Below, piece after piece: positions 8,722 through 18,171 of a stretch of DNA of 64,000 nucleotides. The notes beneath the pieces are model-generated. The model searched no databases. It had not been told where the DNA came from and saw only the letters and a program-made list of their open reading frames with translations. The stretch comes from Oxalobacteraceae bacterium (lineage in GTDB: Bacteria > Pseudomonadota > Gammaproteobacteria > Burkholderiales > Burkholderiaceae_D), in NCBI GenBank assembly GCA_947374865.1, contig CANCDR010000005.1, positions 62,001 to 126,000 on the forward strand, read 5' to 3'. Position 1 is the stretch's first letter. Each line of letters opens with the position of its first letter. The translations under genes and the position numbers were made by a program.

Positions 8722-10980
8722 TTAGAATGCTCTGCAATCTGTTTCAGTAGCGGTTTGAACACCATTGGTTTTAAAAATGAAATTCCAGCACAGATTCGTG
8801 GTGCGCTTATACAGCACCTGATACGAAGTCCCATTTTGCTGCCATGCCAGCGTACTGGTGCCACCGATAGCGAGCGTCTCGGTCGTCGCGCTGAGCGTCA
8901 TATTGGATACGCCGGAACCACCGCCCGGACCGGAGGGGACGCGCAATGGCGCAAACTTAGCACCCTGCTGCGCCAGATCCGGACTTGGTGTGCCTTTAAA
9001 ACAGGACAGAACATAGGGCGCGGTATCCGTTACATGATAAGCATAGCCAGCTGGGGCATTCACATGGGTCAGCGTATTGCCGCCACAGGTCGCATCGCGC
9101 GTCGCGACACTGCCATCCGGATTGTAATAGCCAAAGATCGCATAACCATCCAGCGCCCAGCCGAGCGGATGCTCATCCCAATAATGGGTTGGTTGATCGG
9201 CCATCATACAGACTGGCGCAGCGTGATAATGATAGTCGTCGGCGCGGCCGGCGTGACCATTACAGATATCGAGCTCGCCCTGCGCCTTGGTATCACCGCC
9301 ACCGGTAGCCGTACTGCAGCCACCTTGCTTACACGGATTGAAAATCGGAATGCCATTGATGGCGACGCCGATCGGGCCATCGACTGCTGAAGTCGTCATC
9401 ACCGCGATCGCCGGCACCAGCGGAATTTTCCAGGCATTCGTGCCGATAAAATTCTGCGCGGTCGGGACTTGTAAAATCGTCTGAGTAATCCCGTTCATCA
9501 TCGGGTGCGCAGTTTGAATGCCATAGGTATTGAAGTAAGCGTAGGTACTGTCGCAGGTAATACTCAAATTGTTAGCCGTCGCATACGATCCGAGTGAATG
9601 TGTCAGGGTTACGCAATTCAACATCGCCTGGGTACGGGTATTATTGAGATTCAGTGCAGCGGACGCAAGCTTGAGAGGCGTAATGGCGCTCACTAATACA
9701 TCGCCTGTTACCTGGCTGGCCGTGTACCCAGACAAAGCAGGCGCAGCCGATAAAGCATAGACCGTAAATGTGTAGGTTTTGGTGCCGGCACCGGAAGAGC
9801 ATGGTGGGGCATAGGCCAGTCCGCCGCCGTCATCGCTAAAGCCCAAGGTGCCGATGCCTGTGCTGCTCACGCTCAAACTGCTGACGGTCGAAGGGATGTT
9901 ATATAAGAGCCAATTATATTTGACGGTGCCCGGACCAGGAATCGTGCTCATCACGATGGCATAGCTTTTGGTACCCGACGGTGCGCCAGACCAGGCCAAT
10001 GGCGGGGTCTTGCTCGACCCATCGCAGGTGTATGTATTAGGTAGTGTGCCGCCATCAACGGCGGCCGAACTGGTAAGGAAAAAAGTCGCCGTCGGCGCAA
10101 TCGTGGTCATGCTGAATGTGCTGTCGGTAAAACCAAGCAAGGCGATCGCCTTGACGGTATCCGTAGGGGACACTGTTTTTGCGATCTCCATCGATTTCGT
10201 AACGATGTCGGTGGTATAGGTAAGCCCCTGTTCGATCGCAATATATTTACTGACTGTGACCTTATTATCGAGCAGTGTGGCGACCCAGCCATATTGCGCA
10301 TCGCCTTTGTAGGTATGCGCCGAATCGATGATGGCGCGCACGATCGGACCACGTCCTTCTTTGGCCAAACGTCCCAGCCAATATGTCATACCATCAGCGT
10401 CGACGGAAGGCCGACCCAGCATATTTTGAAAAACCTTGGTAATGAAATCGGCGTTGCTCATATTGCTGGAGTAGCCCGTGGTCGCAGTGTATTGCACGCC
10501 CACTGCATAAAAACTATCTGCGATCGCGTCGATATCAACGCCGTTTTTGATTTGATTAATCCAGTAGACCATGCCGTCGGCATCCGGCACACGATTAAAA
10601 AAGGCAATGTAGAGTTCAATCAGCGATTGCAGTTTAGCGGCAGGAATGCCAGCCGAGGCATCGGCCACCGCCAGATTCACCGTGTAGTCGGAAAATTTTA
10701 AGGTCGCTACAGCGGTCAAATCGTTAATGCCTTCGGTGCCTACTTTATCGGTCACCTTGTAGCCGGTCGCCGTTTTGACGATACTATAATTGGCTCGATT
10801 ACCCGAGAATGTCGCGCTGCCATTGACTGTTGTGACCGAAGCCAGAAAGCCGGGCTTTAAGGAACTGCCGTTCGCGCCGGCATCACCGCCGCCGCTGCAA
10901 GCAGTCATAATAAGAGCCGAGATGAATGCGCAGCTGGCATACACAGTAGACCAACGCTGATGTGATGTAAGTGACGGCAT
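8722..10980 (-). CDS. Large YHYH-domain lipoprotein with DUF4214 and PEBP-like regions
   Basis: Predicted 752-residue lipoprotein with lipobox ending at Cys28 (LIMTAC) followed by Ser/Gly linker. Regions in order: an Ig-like or strand-rich part to about residue 115; DUF4214 repeats at about 121-225, each with NRVPDADGMVYW or RPSVDADGMTYW; a segment at about 297-440 resembling phosphatidylethanolamine-binding protein (YTCDGSSKTPPLAWSG, then YNWLLYNIP); a YHYH domain with DDYHYHAAPVCM; and a C-terminal Ig-like segment with two Cys. Only the YHYH and DUF4214 names follow from recognisable motifs. The ATG at 10980 has GGAA seven bases upstream; an ATG at 11010 is possible. A small exported protein follows immediately. 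Function unknown. Confidence 0.82.
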   Translation of the reverse strand: MPSLTSHQRWSTVYASCAFISALIMTACSGGGDAGANGSSLKPGFLASVTTVNGSATFSGNRANYSIVKTATGYKVTDKVGTEGINDLTAVATLKFSDYTVNLAVADASAGIPAAKLQSLIELYIAFFNRVPDADGMVYWINQIKNGVDIDAIADSFYAVGVQYTATTGYSSNMSNADFITKVFQNMLGRPSVDADGMTYWLGRLAKEGRGPIVRAIIDSAHTYKGDAQYGWVATLLDNKVTVSKYIAIEQGLTYTTDIVTKSMEIAKTVSPTDTVKAIALLGFTDSTFSMTTIAPTATFFLTSSAAVDGGTLPNTYTCDGSSKTPPLAWSGAPSGTKSYAIVMSTIPGPGTVKYNWLLYNIPSTVSSLSVSSTGIGTLGFSDDGGGLAYAPPCSSGAGTKTYTFTVYALSAAPALSGYTASQVTGDVLVSAITPLKLASAALNLNNTRTQAMLNCVTLTHSLGSYATANNLSITCDSTYAYFNTYGIQTAHPMMNGITQTILQVPTAQNFIGTNAWKIPLVPAIAVMTTSAVDGPIGVAINGIPIFNPCKQGGCSTATGGGDTKAQGELDICNGHAGRADDYHYHAAPVCMMADQPTHYWDEHPLGWALDGYAIFGYYNPDGSVATRDATCGGNTLTHVNAPAGYAYHVTDTAPYVLSCFKGTPSPDLAQQGAKFAPLRVPSGPGGGSGVSNMTLSATTETLAIGGTSTLAWQQNGTSYQVLYKRTTNLCWNFIFKTNGVQTATETDCRAF

Positions 10981-11147
10981 CGCAGTTCCAAGTATTTTTA
11001 AAAATTGCATCCTATCACTTTTGATACCATAACGTCATTTACTAAAAATTAATCCGTAACAGCATCTCATTTTGCGCAAATAAACACGACCGATTGAGGT
11101 CCTTAAATTTTAAAAGCCATTTATGACGACGACATTTCATCATCAGC

Positions 11148-11804
11148 ATGCCCGCATCTTCTCTTGAATTTACTGAACTGTTTGCCCTCGCTTACCATAA
11201 GGAACGCGTGGCAGCACGTCGCCTGTGCAAGAGCGCTGGCATCACTGAAGAAGAAGCCTTGCGACAGATTTTACAAACTGCGGCCGCTCCGGATTCGATC
11301 GACTCGTACCTCGCAGTGCGGCGCCAAACTGCCGAGCATGCACGGCACTGTCTGGCGCAGCGGCGCAGCGTACAGACGGCGCGGCGGCATGACAAAGCGC
11401 TGGCACGCACGATTGATGCGCAGGCATGGCAAGGCTGGTTCGATGGTTCTGCTACACCGAACCCAGGAAAAATGGGCGTTGGCGTACTGCTGCGCAGTCC
11501 GAATGGCCAGGAGTTCCGTATTTCTCGGGCTGTGGGCGACGGGGATGGCAATCAGGCCGAATGTCTGGCGCTCATCGCGCTGCTGCAATGCGCAGTGAAG
11601 GAAGGCGCGCAGACACTGGTGATTTTTGGCGATAGTCAGATCGTCATTGATGCAGTGGCGAATAGCGGCAGCGATCAGGGTTTTAGTGATTTGCGCCGCG
11701 AGGCGCAGACGTGGATGACGAAAATTAGTGTACTGCGTTTGTACTGGATACCACGTCACAAAAATAGCCAGGCTGACGCTTTATCGCAAGACGCATTGAA
11801 GTAA
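11148..11804 (+). CDS. RNase H-like domain protein (RVT_3 / RNase HI fold)
   Basis: A 218-residue protein with a C-terminal RNase H fold. The acidic residues expected at the active site are visible: Asp in WFDGSATPNPG, Glu in NQAECLALI, Asp in VIFGDSQIVIDA and a final Asp in NSQADALSQ, close to the DEDD set of RNase HI and plant-type RVT_3 proteins. The first ~95 residues are a separate Arg/Ala-rich helical region, likely a nucleic-acid-binding or dimer segment, which ordinary RnhA lacks. It may cleave RNA in RNA-DNA hybrids, but activity is inferred only. It diverges from the YHYH gene across a 167-base AT-rich gap and converges with the enoyl-CoA hydratase gene. Confidence 0.8.
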   Translation: MPASSLEFTELFALAYHKERVAARRLCKSAGITEEEALRQILQTAAAPDSIDSYLAVRRQTAEHARHCLAQRRSVQTARRHDKALARTIDAQAWQGWFDGSATPNPGKMGVGVLLRSPNGQEFRISRAVGDGDGNQAECLALIALLQCAVKEGAQTLVIFGDSQIVIDAVANSGSDQGFSDLRREAQTWMTKISVLRLYWIPRHKNSQADALSQDALK

Positions 11805-11826
11805 AGCCCATTTCAGCAATACAAAT

Positions 11827-12591
11827 TTAAGCAAATTGCGTAAAGTCCGGTTTGCGCTTTTCAAAGAAAGCCTGAAATGCTTCCTTAGCTTCCGGCGTCT
11901 GCAGCAGCTGACCGAAATGCTGCATCTCCTTGATCATGACCGCGCCGATTTCTGCCTGCTGCGCACTCTTCATGAGCTGTTTGGTCATGCGAATCGACGA
12001 CGCCGGCAAGGCAGCCAGTTTGGCCGCCTGTGATGTCGCGTATGGTAGCAGTTCATCGAGCGGCAAGACCTGATTGACCAGACCCATTGCCTGCGCCTCG
12101 GCGACCGAGAACGGCTCACCGAGCATGAGTTTTTCTGCTGCCCGGTGGTAGCCGGCCAGCCGCGGCAATAACAGACTGGAAGCAAATTCAGGACACAAAC
12201 CGAGCTGGGTAAATGGCATGGAAAATTTGGCATTCTGCGCCGCATACACCAGATCACAATGCATCAGCAAAGTAGTGCCGATGCCGACCGCCGCACCAGA
12301 GACCGCTGCCACCACCGGCTTGGTGGCACCACTGAGCGCCATCATGTAGCGCACGACGGGACTATTGGCACCGGCCGGTGGGTTTTTAATGAAATCTTCC
12401 AGGTCGTTACCGGCCGTGAAAATTTCTGCCGCACCGGTCAACAGGATCACCCGCACCGCGGCATCGGCCTCGCCATCCAACAGCGCGTCTGCCATGCTCT
12501 GGTACATGACCGAGGTAATGGCGTTCTTTCTGGCCGGACGATTAAAGCCGATCGTCAGAATGCCGTCTGCCTTGCTGAGGGTGATGTCCAT
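11827..12591 (-). CDS. Enoyl-CoA hydratase/isomerase family protein
   Basis: Crotonase-fold enzyme of 254 residues, last gene of the leftward fatty-acid degradation operon. It probably hydrates trans-2-enoyl-CoA or isomerises double bonds during beta-oxidation. Visible crotonase features are the oxyanion-hole segment AGNDLEDF and the second loop AVSGAAVGIGTTLLMHCDLVYA. The second catalytic Glu of classical hydratases is replaced in this region (FTQLGLCPEFASS retains a Glu shortly after), as in many isomerase-like members. ATG at 12591 is chosen because CAGGAA precedes it and MDITLSKADGIL aligns with the family start. It starts 37 bases after the thiolase stop. Confidence 0.88.
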   Translation of the reverse strand: MDITLSKADGILTIGFNRPARKNAITSVMYQSMADALLDGEADAAVRVILLTGAAEIFTAGNDLEDFIKNPPAGANSPVVRYMMALSGATKPVVAAVSGAAVGIGTTLLMHCDLVYAAQNAKFSMPFTQLGLCPEFASSLLLPRLAGYHRAAEKLMLGEPFSVAEAQAMGLVNQVLPLDELLPYATSQAAKLAALPASSIRMTKQLMKSAQQAEIGAVMIKEMQHFGQLLQTPEAKEAFQAFFEKRKPDFTQFA

Positions 12592-12628
12592 GTCTGTTCC
12601 TGTTTTATTTTTGCTGTGCTGTTTTAAA

Positions 12629-13822
12629 TTACATGCGCTCAAAAATACCCGCAGCACCCATGCCGGTACCTACACACATGGTCACCATGCCGTACTTGAG
12701 GTTACGGCGTTGCATGGCATGGATCACCGTAGCTGAACGAATCGCACCCGTTGCACCCAGCGGATGACCCAGCGCGATCGCGCCACCCATCGGATTCACC
12801 TTGGCCGGATCCAGACCCAGATCCTGAATCACTGCCAGTGCTTGCGCTGCGAAGGCTTCATTAAGTTCGAACCAGTCGATCTGATCTTGCGTAATGCCAG
12901 CCGCGCGCAGTGCGATGGGAATCGCTTCTTTCGGACCGATACCCATGATGTCCGGCGGTACACCGCGCACAGCAAAGGAGGCAAAACGCGCCAGCGGTGT
13001 GAGATTAAACTGCTTGAGAATTTTTTCACTCACCAGCAGCAGCGCACCGGCGCCGTCCGAGGTTTGCGAACTATTACCTGCCGTGACCGAGCCCTTGGGT
13101 GAAAAGACAGGGCGCAGTTTAGCCAGCGCTTCGATCGTCGAATCAGCCCGCGCGCCTTCATCCTGACTGACAGTGCGGGTGCGCAGATCGATTTGGCCGG
13201 TGCGCAAATTAGGCACCCGCTCAATGATGTCAACGCTCGTCGTTTCGTCAGCAAATTCGCCCGCCAATTGCGCAGCGATCGCGCGGCGGTGCGATTCCAG
13301 GGCAAAGGCGTCCTGTGCTTCTCGGCTGACTTTCCACTGCGTTGCGACCCGTTCGGCCGTCAAGCCCATGCCGTATGCCATGCCGACATTTTCATCTTTT
13401 AGCATCGCCATGTTCATCGAAGGATGATGGCCCATCATCGGCACCATCGACATCGATTCGACACCAGCGGCGATCATGACATCCGCCTGACCAACACGGA
13501 TGCGGTCGGCGGCCATGGCGACGGCGGTAATCCCGGAGGCGCAATAGCGATTGACGGTTACGCCACCCACCGTATTAGGCAGGCCGGCCAGCAGCACCGC
13601 CATACGGGCGACGTTCATGCCCTGCTCGGCTTCCGGGAACGAGCAGCCAACGATGGCGTCTTCGATCAGTTTTGGATCCAGCCCAGGCACCTGTGCGACG
13701 GCCGATTGAATGGCGCGCACTAACAGATCGTCCGGTCGGGTATTGCGGAACATACCGCGCGGCGCCTTGCCGATCGGTGTGCGGGTAGCGGCGACGATGT
13801 ACGCGTCTTGAAGTTGTTTCAT
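12629..13822 (-). CDS. Acetyl-CoA C-acyltransferase (thiolase)
   Basis: Thiolase of 397 residues that cleaves 3-ketoacyl-CoA to acetyl-CoA and a shortened acyl-CoA in the last step of beta-oxidation. The nucleophilic Cys94 is in NRYCASGITA, the active-site His in GHPLGATGA, and the second Cys in CVGTGMGAAG. Length and motifs match FadA-type degradative thiolases. AGGAGTAAG sits just upstream of the ATG. It follows the 3-hydroxyacyl-CoA dehydrogenase gene by 73 bases that hold a three-copy tandem repeat. Confidence 0.93.
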   Translation of the reverse strand: MKQLQDAYIVAATRTPIGKAPRGMFRNTRPDDLLVRAIQSAVAQVPGLDPKLIEDAIVGCSFPEAEQGMNVARMAVLLAGLPNTVGGVTVNRYCASGITAVAMAADRIRVGQADVMIAAGVESMSMVPMMGHHPSMNMAMLKDENVGMAYGMGLTAERVATQWKVSREAQDAFALESHRRAIAAQLAGEFADETTSVDIIERVPNLRTGQIDLRTRTVSQDEGARADSTIEALAKLRPVFSPKGSVTAGNSSQTSDGAGALLLVSEKILKQFNLTPLARFASFAVRGVPPDIMGIGPKEAIPIALRAAGITQDQIDWFELNEAFAAQALAVIQDLGLDPAKVNPMGGAIALGHPLGATGAIRSATVIHAMQRRNLKYGMVTMCVGTGMGAAGIFERM

Positions 13823-13854
13823 AGCTTACTCCTGTGTTTTTCGCGGATGACGCT

Positions 13855-13896
13855 TAAGTAGCGTCAATTAAGTAGCATCAATTAAGAAGCGTCAAT
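13855..13896. repeat. Three-copy 14-bp tandem repeat between two beta-oxidation genes
   Basis: TAAGTAGCGTCAAT, TAAGTAGCATCAAT and TAAGAAGCGTCAAT lie head to tail, ending at the stop codon of the leftward dehydrogenase/hydratase gene (13896-13898). Each unit brings extra stop triplets on the minus strand. Confidence 0.7.
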
Positions 13897-16283
13897 TAAT
13901 TACGAACCGGTTTACCGGTCTGCATCATGCCCATGATGCGTTCCTGTGTCTTGGGGTTATCCAGCAGTTCGACGAAGAATTTCCGCTCCAGATCGAGCAG
14001 CCATTGTTCCGATACCAGGCTGCCCTGATCGATATCGCCACCGCACATGACTTCGGCAATCATCGCGCCGAGCTTGTAGTCGTGTGCTGAAATAAAGCCA
14101 CCATCGCGCATATTGACTAACTGCGCGGTGATGGTCGCCATACCATAACGACCAGCCACCGGCACCAGTGCCGGCATTGGCGGACGATAGCCGGCGTCAA
14201 ACATGGCGCGTGCTTCCACCTTAGCCACATGCAGCAGCTCGTAGGCGTTGTAGACGATCACATCGCTGGCTGTCAGATAACCCATCTGCCGCGCTTCAAG
14301 CGCCGATTTTGACACCGCCGCCGTCGCCGCGTGGGTAAAGTAATTGCGCAGGAATTGCAGCAGGTCGTTGCCTTTGGCATCCCCAGCCGCGCGCACTGCC
14401 GCTTCCTTGAGACCGCCACCGGCTGGAATCAAGCCTACGCCCACTTCCACCAGGCCGATATACGACTCGAGAAACACAACGCGTCTTGCCGCATGCATGG
14501 CCAGCTCTGCGCCACCACCGAGTGCCAGACCGGCCACGGCAGCGACTACCGGTACGTTGGCATACTTGAGTGCCTGATGCGCGTTCTGCAGCTTGGCGAT
14601 TTCTGGTTCGACTGCCTTGCCGCCACCGGCCATAAATAACGGCATGCTCGACTGCAGATCGGCACCGGCCGAAAATGGGCCGCCTTCGGCCGCGTCGGCA
14701 TTCCAGATCACCAGACCTTTAAAATTTGCCTGCGCTTCAGCGATCGCCATGGCCAGGCCATTGCCAACGCCCGGATCAATCACATGCATCTTGGTCTTGA
14801 GGGACAGGATCAGCACATCATCATGCTGATGCCAGATCCGCACTGAGGCATCTTCAAAGAAGGTCGTACCGGCGGTTCTGCCATCGGCAGCGCCTTCGCC
14901 CATGACGGTGGCGCGAAATGCCTGGCGCGCATAGACCGGCAGGTTTGATCGGCCAACATAGGTTTTCTTGGTCGGTGACCAGGAGCCCTCGGCGGTATGG
15001 ACACCATCGCGGCCATCAAATACCCAGGCTGGCAATGGTGCTGCGCACAGCGCCTTGCCGCTATCGATATCGTCTTTGACCCATTCAGCGATTTGCTTCC
15101 AGCCAGCTGCCTGCCAGGTCTCGAAAGGACCTGCGTTCCAGCCAAAGCCCCAACGCAGGGCCAGGTCGATGTCGCGCGCATTGTCGGCGATTGATTCCAG
15201 ATGCACCGCCATGTAATGAAAGCCGTCACGGAAAATCGCCCACAAAAACTGCGCCTGCGGATGTGTCGATTCACGCAGCGCCTTCATGCGCTTGGCCAGA
15301 TCTTTTTCTTTCAGGATGCGTCCTACCAGCTCATCGGTCTTGCCACCGGCAGCGACGTAATCACCCTTGGCGCTATCGATGCGCAGAATGTCCTTGCCGA
15401 CCCGTTTGTAAAATCCGGCGCCGGTTTTTTGACCGAGCGCGCCGGCCGCGATGAGTTTGCTGACCAGCGCCGGCGTTTGATAAACCGGGAAGAAGGGATC
15501 GTCCGCCAGATTATCTTGCATGGTTTTAATCACATGTCCCATGGTGTCAAGACCGACCACGTCGGCGGTACGGAAGGTACCCGACTTCGCACGTCCAAGA
15601 CGCGCGCCGGTCAGGTCATCGACCACATCGACCGAGAGGCCAAATTTTTCAGCCTGATGAATCGTCGCCAGCATGCCGAAGATGCCGACCCGATTCGCGA
15701 TAAAGTTCGGTGTATCGATTGCCCGCACCACCCCTTTACCGAGCGTGGAAGCCAGGAAGCCTTCAAGCTGATCGAGAATCGCAGGACGCGTGGCAGCGGT
15801 CGGGATCAGTTCAACCAGATGCATGTAACGCGGCGGATTAAAAAAGTGCACGCCACAAAAGCGCGCCTGCAGCTCGGCATCAAAACCTTCGGCCAGCTTA
15901 CTGATCGATAAGCCCGAGGTGTTGGAAGCAAAAATCGCATTCGGTGCAATGTGCGGCGCGACTTTTTTATACAAGTCGTGCTTCCAGTCCATGCGTTCGG
16001 CAATGGCTTCAATAATCAAGTCGCAGCCTTCTAGCAGCGCCATGTCATCTTCGTAGTTGGCTACTTCAATGAGCGCAGCCTGCTCTTTATTACCCAAGGG
16101 TGCAGGGCTGAGCTTTTTGAGGTTCTCGATCGCGCGTAGCACGATGCCGTTTTTAGGGCCTTCTTTGGCCGGTAGATCAAACAGGACGACGGGCACGCGA
16201 GCGTTGATGCAGTGCGCAGCAATTTGCGCGCCCATCACACCAGCGCCCAGAACGGCGACTTTTTTAACGATGAAATTTGACAT
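13896..16283 (-). CDS. 3-hydroxyacyl-CoA dehydrogenase / enoyl-CoA hydratase bifunctional protein
   Basis: A 795-residue fusion with the dehydrogenase first and the crotonase domain last, the order of FadN-like proteins and the reverse of E. coli FadB. The N-terminal Rossmann motif is GAGVMG (residues 13-18). The dehydrogenase catalytic His-Glu region follows (FCGVHFFNPPRYMHLVEL), then a C-terminal dehydrogenase domain, and from about residue 480 a crotonase fold with GPFSAGADLQSS and VAGLALGGGAELAMH. It catalyses hydration of enoyl-CoA and NAD-dependent oxidation of 3-hydroxyacyl-CoA. AAAGGAG precedes the ATG. It lies between the acyl-CoA dehydrogenase and thiolase genes, giving a complete beta-oxidation set. 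Confidence 0.93.
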   Translation of the reverse strand: MSNFIVKKVAVLGAGVMGAQIAAHCINARVPVVLFDLPAKEGPKNGIVLRAIENLKKLSPAPLGNKEQAALIEVANYEDDMALLEGCDLIIEAIAERMDWKHDLYKKVAPHIAPNAIFASNTSGLSISKLAEGFDAELQARFCGVHFFNPPRYMHLVELIPTAATRPAILDQLEGFLASTLGKGVVRAIDTPNFIANRVGIFGMLATIHQAEKFGLSVDVVDDLTGARLGRAKSGTFRTADVVGLDTMGHVIKTMQDNLADDPFFPVYQTPALVSKLIAAGALGQKTGAGFYKRVGKDILRIDSAKGDYVAAGGKTDELVGRILKEKDLAKRMKALRESTHPQAQFLWAIFRDGFHYMAVHLESIADNARDIDLALRWGFGWNAGPFETWQAAGWKQIAEWVKDDIDSGKALCAAPLPAWVFDGRDGVHTAEGSWSPTKKTYVGRSNLPVYARQAFRATVMGEGAADGRTAGTTFFEDASVRIWHQHDDVLILSLKTKMHVIDPGVGNGLAMAIAEAQANFKGLVIWNADAAEGGPFSAGADLQSSMPLFMAGGGKAVEPEIAKLQNAHQALKYANVPVVAAVAGLALGGGAELAMHAARRVVFLESYIGLVEVGVGLIPAGGGLKEAAVRAAGDAKGNDLLQFLRNYFTHAATAAVSKSALEARQMGYLTASDVIVYNAYELLHVAKVEARAMFDAGYRPPMPALVPVAGRYGMATITAQLVNMRDGGFISAHDYKLGAMIAEVMCGGDIDQGSLVSEQWLLDLERKFFVELLDNPKTQERIMGMMQTGKPVRN

Positions 16284-16366
16284 ACGACTCCTTTGTTATA
16301 ACGTTCAAGGTGCACTACTCATGCATGCTGCTAATGCATGCATTCTCACGAATGCGCGCACCACCA

Positions 16367-18157
16367 TTAGAATAAATCTGCCTCCAGCGCCATCAGACTG
16401 GCGCTACCGGCGCGCGCCTGTTTAATCAGCGTAGCGGTCTCAGGTAATAGGCGGGCAAAATAGAAGCGCGCCGTGGCCAGCTTGGTCTTGTAGAAGTTGT
16501 CGCCACTATCCTGCTTGTCCAACGCGATCTTGGCCATGCGGGCAAAGAAGTAGGCGAAGACCAGATGTCCGACGATGCGCAGGTACGGCACAGCGGCAGC
16601 ACCGACCTCATCCGGATTGGCAAACGCCTTCATGCCGATTTCCATCGTCAGCTTAGTGACCTTGTCGCCCAGATCGGCCAAGGGCGTAATAAATTCTGAC
16701 ATCGCTTCATCGGTACCGTGCAGCTCACCAAAGGCCTGCACTAATGCGCCAAATTTACGCAGCTTGGCGCCGTTATCGCCCAGAATTTTACGTCCCAACA
16801 GATCGAGTGACTGAATCGTGTTGGTGCCTTCATAAATCATATTGATGCGCGCATCACGAACATATTGTTCCATGCCCCATTCAGCGATATAGCCATGGCC
16901 GCCATAGACCTGCATGGCTTCCGAGGTCGCGATCCAGGCATTATCCGTGAGGAAGGCCTTGATGATCGGCGTGAGGAGAGCCACCAGATCAGCCGCTTCT
17001 TTACGCACTGCCTCTTCAGGATGGTTGAGCTCGATATCAATCTGCAGGGCGATGAAGGAACTGAACGCGCGGCCACCTTCTGCATACGCTTTTGCCGTGA
17101 GCAGCATGCGCCGTACATCCGGATGGACGATGATCGGATCGGCCGGCTTGTCGGCCGCCTTGATGCCGGTGAGGCTGCGCATTTGCAGCCGGTCTTTGGC
17201 GTACACCAGCGCATTTTGGTAAGCCACTTCGGTCAGGCCGATGGACTGCATGCCCACACCGAGGCGGGCCGCATTCATCATGATAAACATGGCGTTCAAA
17301 CCTTTGTTCGGTTCGCCGATCATCCAGCCGGTCGCCGCATCCAGATTGATCTGGCAGGTCGAATTGCCATGAATGCCCATTTTTTCTTCGATCGCGCCGC
17401 AAAAAATCGTGTTGCGCGCGCCAACGCCACCATCCGCGGTGGGCAGAAACTTCGGCACTACAAACAGGGAGATGCCTTTCGTGCCAGCAGGCGCATCCGG
17501 CAGCCGCGCCAACACTAGATGAATGATGTTGGATGACATATCGTGTTCACCGGCGGAGATGAATATCTTACCGCCGCTAAGCTGATAAGTCCCATCAGTC
17601 TGCGGAACCGCTTTGGTGCGCAGCATGCCAAGATCGGTACCGCAGTGTGGCTCGGTTAAGCACATGGTGCCGGTCCATTCACCGGAGACCAGCTTACGCA
17701 GATAAATATCTTTTTGTGCCTGGGTACCGTGTGCATGCAAACAGGCATAAGCGCCGCTCGACAAACCCGGATACATGGTCCATGCCTGATTCGCCGAATT
17801 GAGCATTTCGTAAAACGAATTATTAATCACCATCGGCAGGCCCTGACCACCGAATTCAGGGTCGCCCGCGAGCGCCGGCCAGCCAGCGTCGACATACTGT
17901 TTGTAGGCCTCCTTGAATCCGGACGGTGTCTTGACTTCATGCGTTACTTTATCGAGCGTGCAGCCTTCGCGGTCACCCGAATGATTGAGCGGGAACAGAA
18001 CCTCGGCGGTAAATTTACCGCCCTCTTCCAATACCTGATTGATGGTATCGGCATCAATGTCAGCATGTTTTGGCAGTTTTTTTAATTCGTTTTCTGTTTC
18101 GAGCAATTCGTGTAAAACAAACTGCATGTCGCGTAGTGGTGCAATGTATTGGCCCAA
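16367..18157 (-). CDS. Acyl-CoA dehydrogenase (long form with extra C-terminal domain)
   Basis: FAD-dependent acyl-CoA dehydrogenase of 596 residues, catalysing the first oxidation of beta-oxidation. The family signature region is GEWTGTMCLTEPHCGTDLG, and the C-terminal helical part contains MQVYGGHGYIAEWGMEQ, where the Glu corresponds to the base in bacterial long acyl-CoA dehydrogenases. About 120 extra residues at the C-terminus match the AcdN-type domain of the ~600-residue subfamily. An excellent Shine-Dalgarno, AGGAGAAAT, lies in the 14-base gap after the TetR gene. First enzyme gene of the operon. Confidence 0.93.
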   Translation of the reverse strand: MGQYIAPLRDMQFVLHELLETENELKKLPKHADIDADTINQVLEEGGKFTAEVLFPLNHSGDREGCTLDKVTHEVKTPSGFKEAYKQYVDAGWPALAGDPEFGGQGLPMVINNSFYEMLNSANQAWTMYPGLSSGAYACLHAHGTQAQKDIYLRKLVSGEWTGTMCLTEPHCGTDLGMLRTKAVPQTDGTYQLSGGKIFISAGEHDMSSNIIHLVLARLPDAPAGTKGISLFVVPKFLPTADGGVGARNTIFCGAIEEKMGIHGNSTCQINLDAATGWMIGEPNKGLNAMFIMMNAARLGVGMQSIGLTEVAYQNALVYAKDRLQMRSLTGIKAADKPADPIIVHPDVRRMLLTAKAYAEGGRAFSSFIALQIDIELNHPEEAVRKEAADLVALLTPIIKAFLTDNAWIATSEAMQVYGGHGYIAEWGMEQYVRDARINMIYEGTNTIQSLDLLGRKILGDNGAKLRKFGALVQAFGELHGTDEAMSEFITPLADLGDKVTKLTMEIGMKAFANPDEVGAAAVPYLRIVGHLVFAYFFARMAKIALDKQDSGDNFYKTKLATARFYFARLLPETATLIKQARAGSASLMALEADLF

Positions 18158-18171
18158 GATATTTCTCCTGA

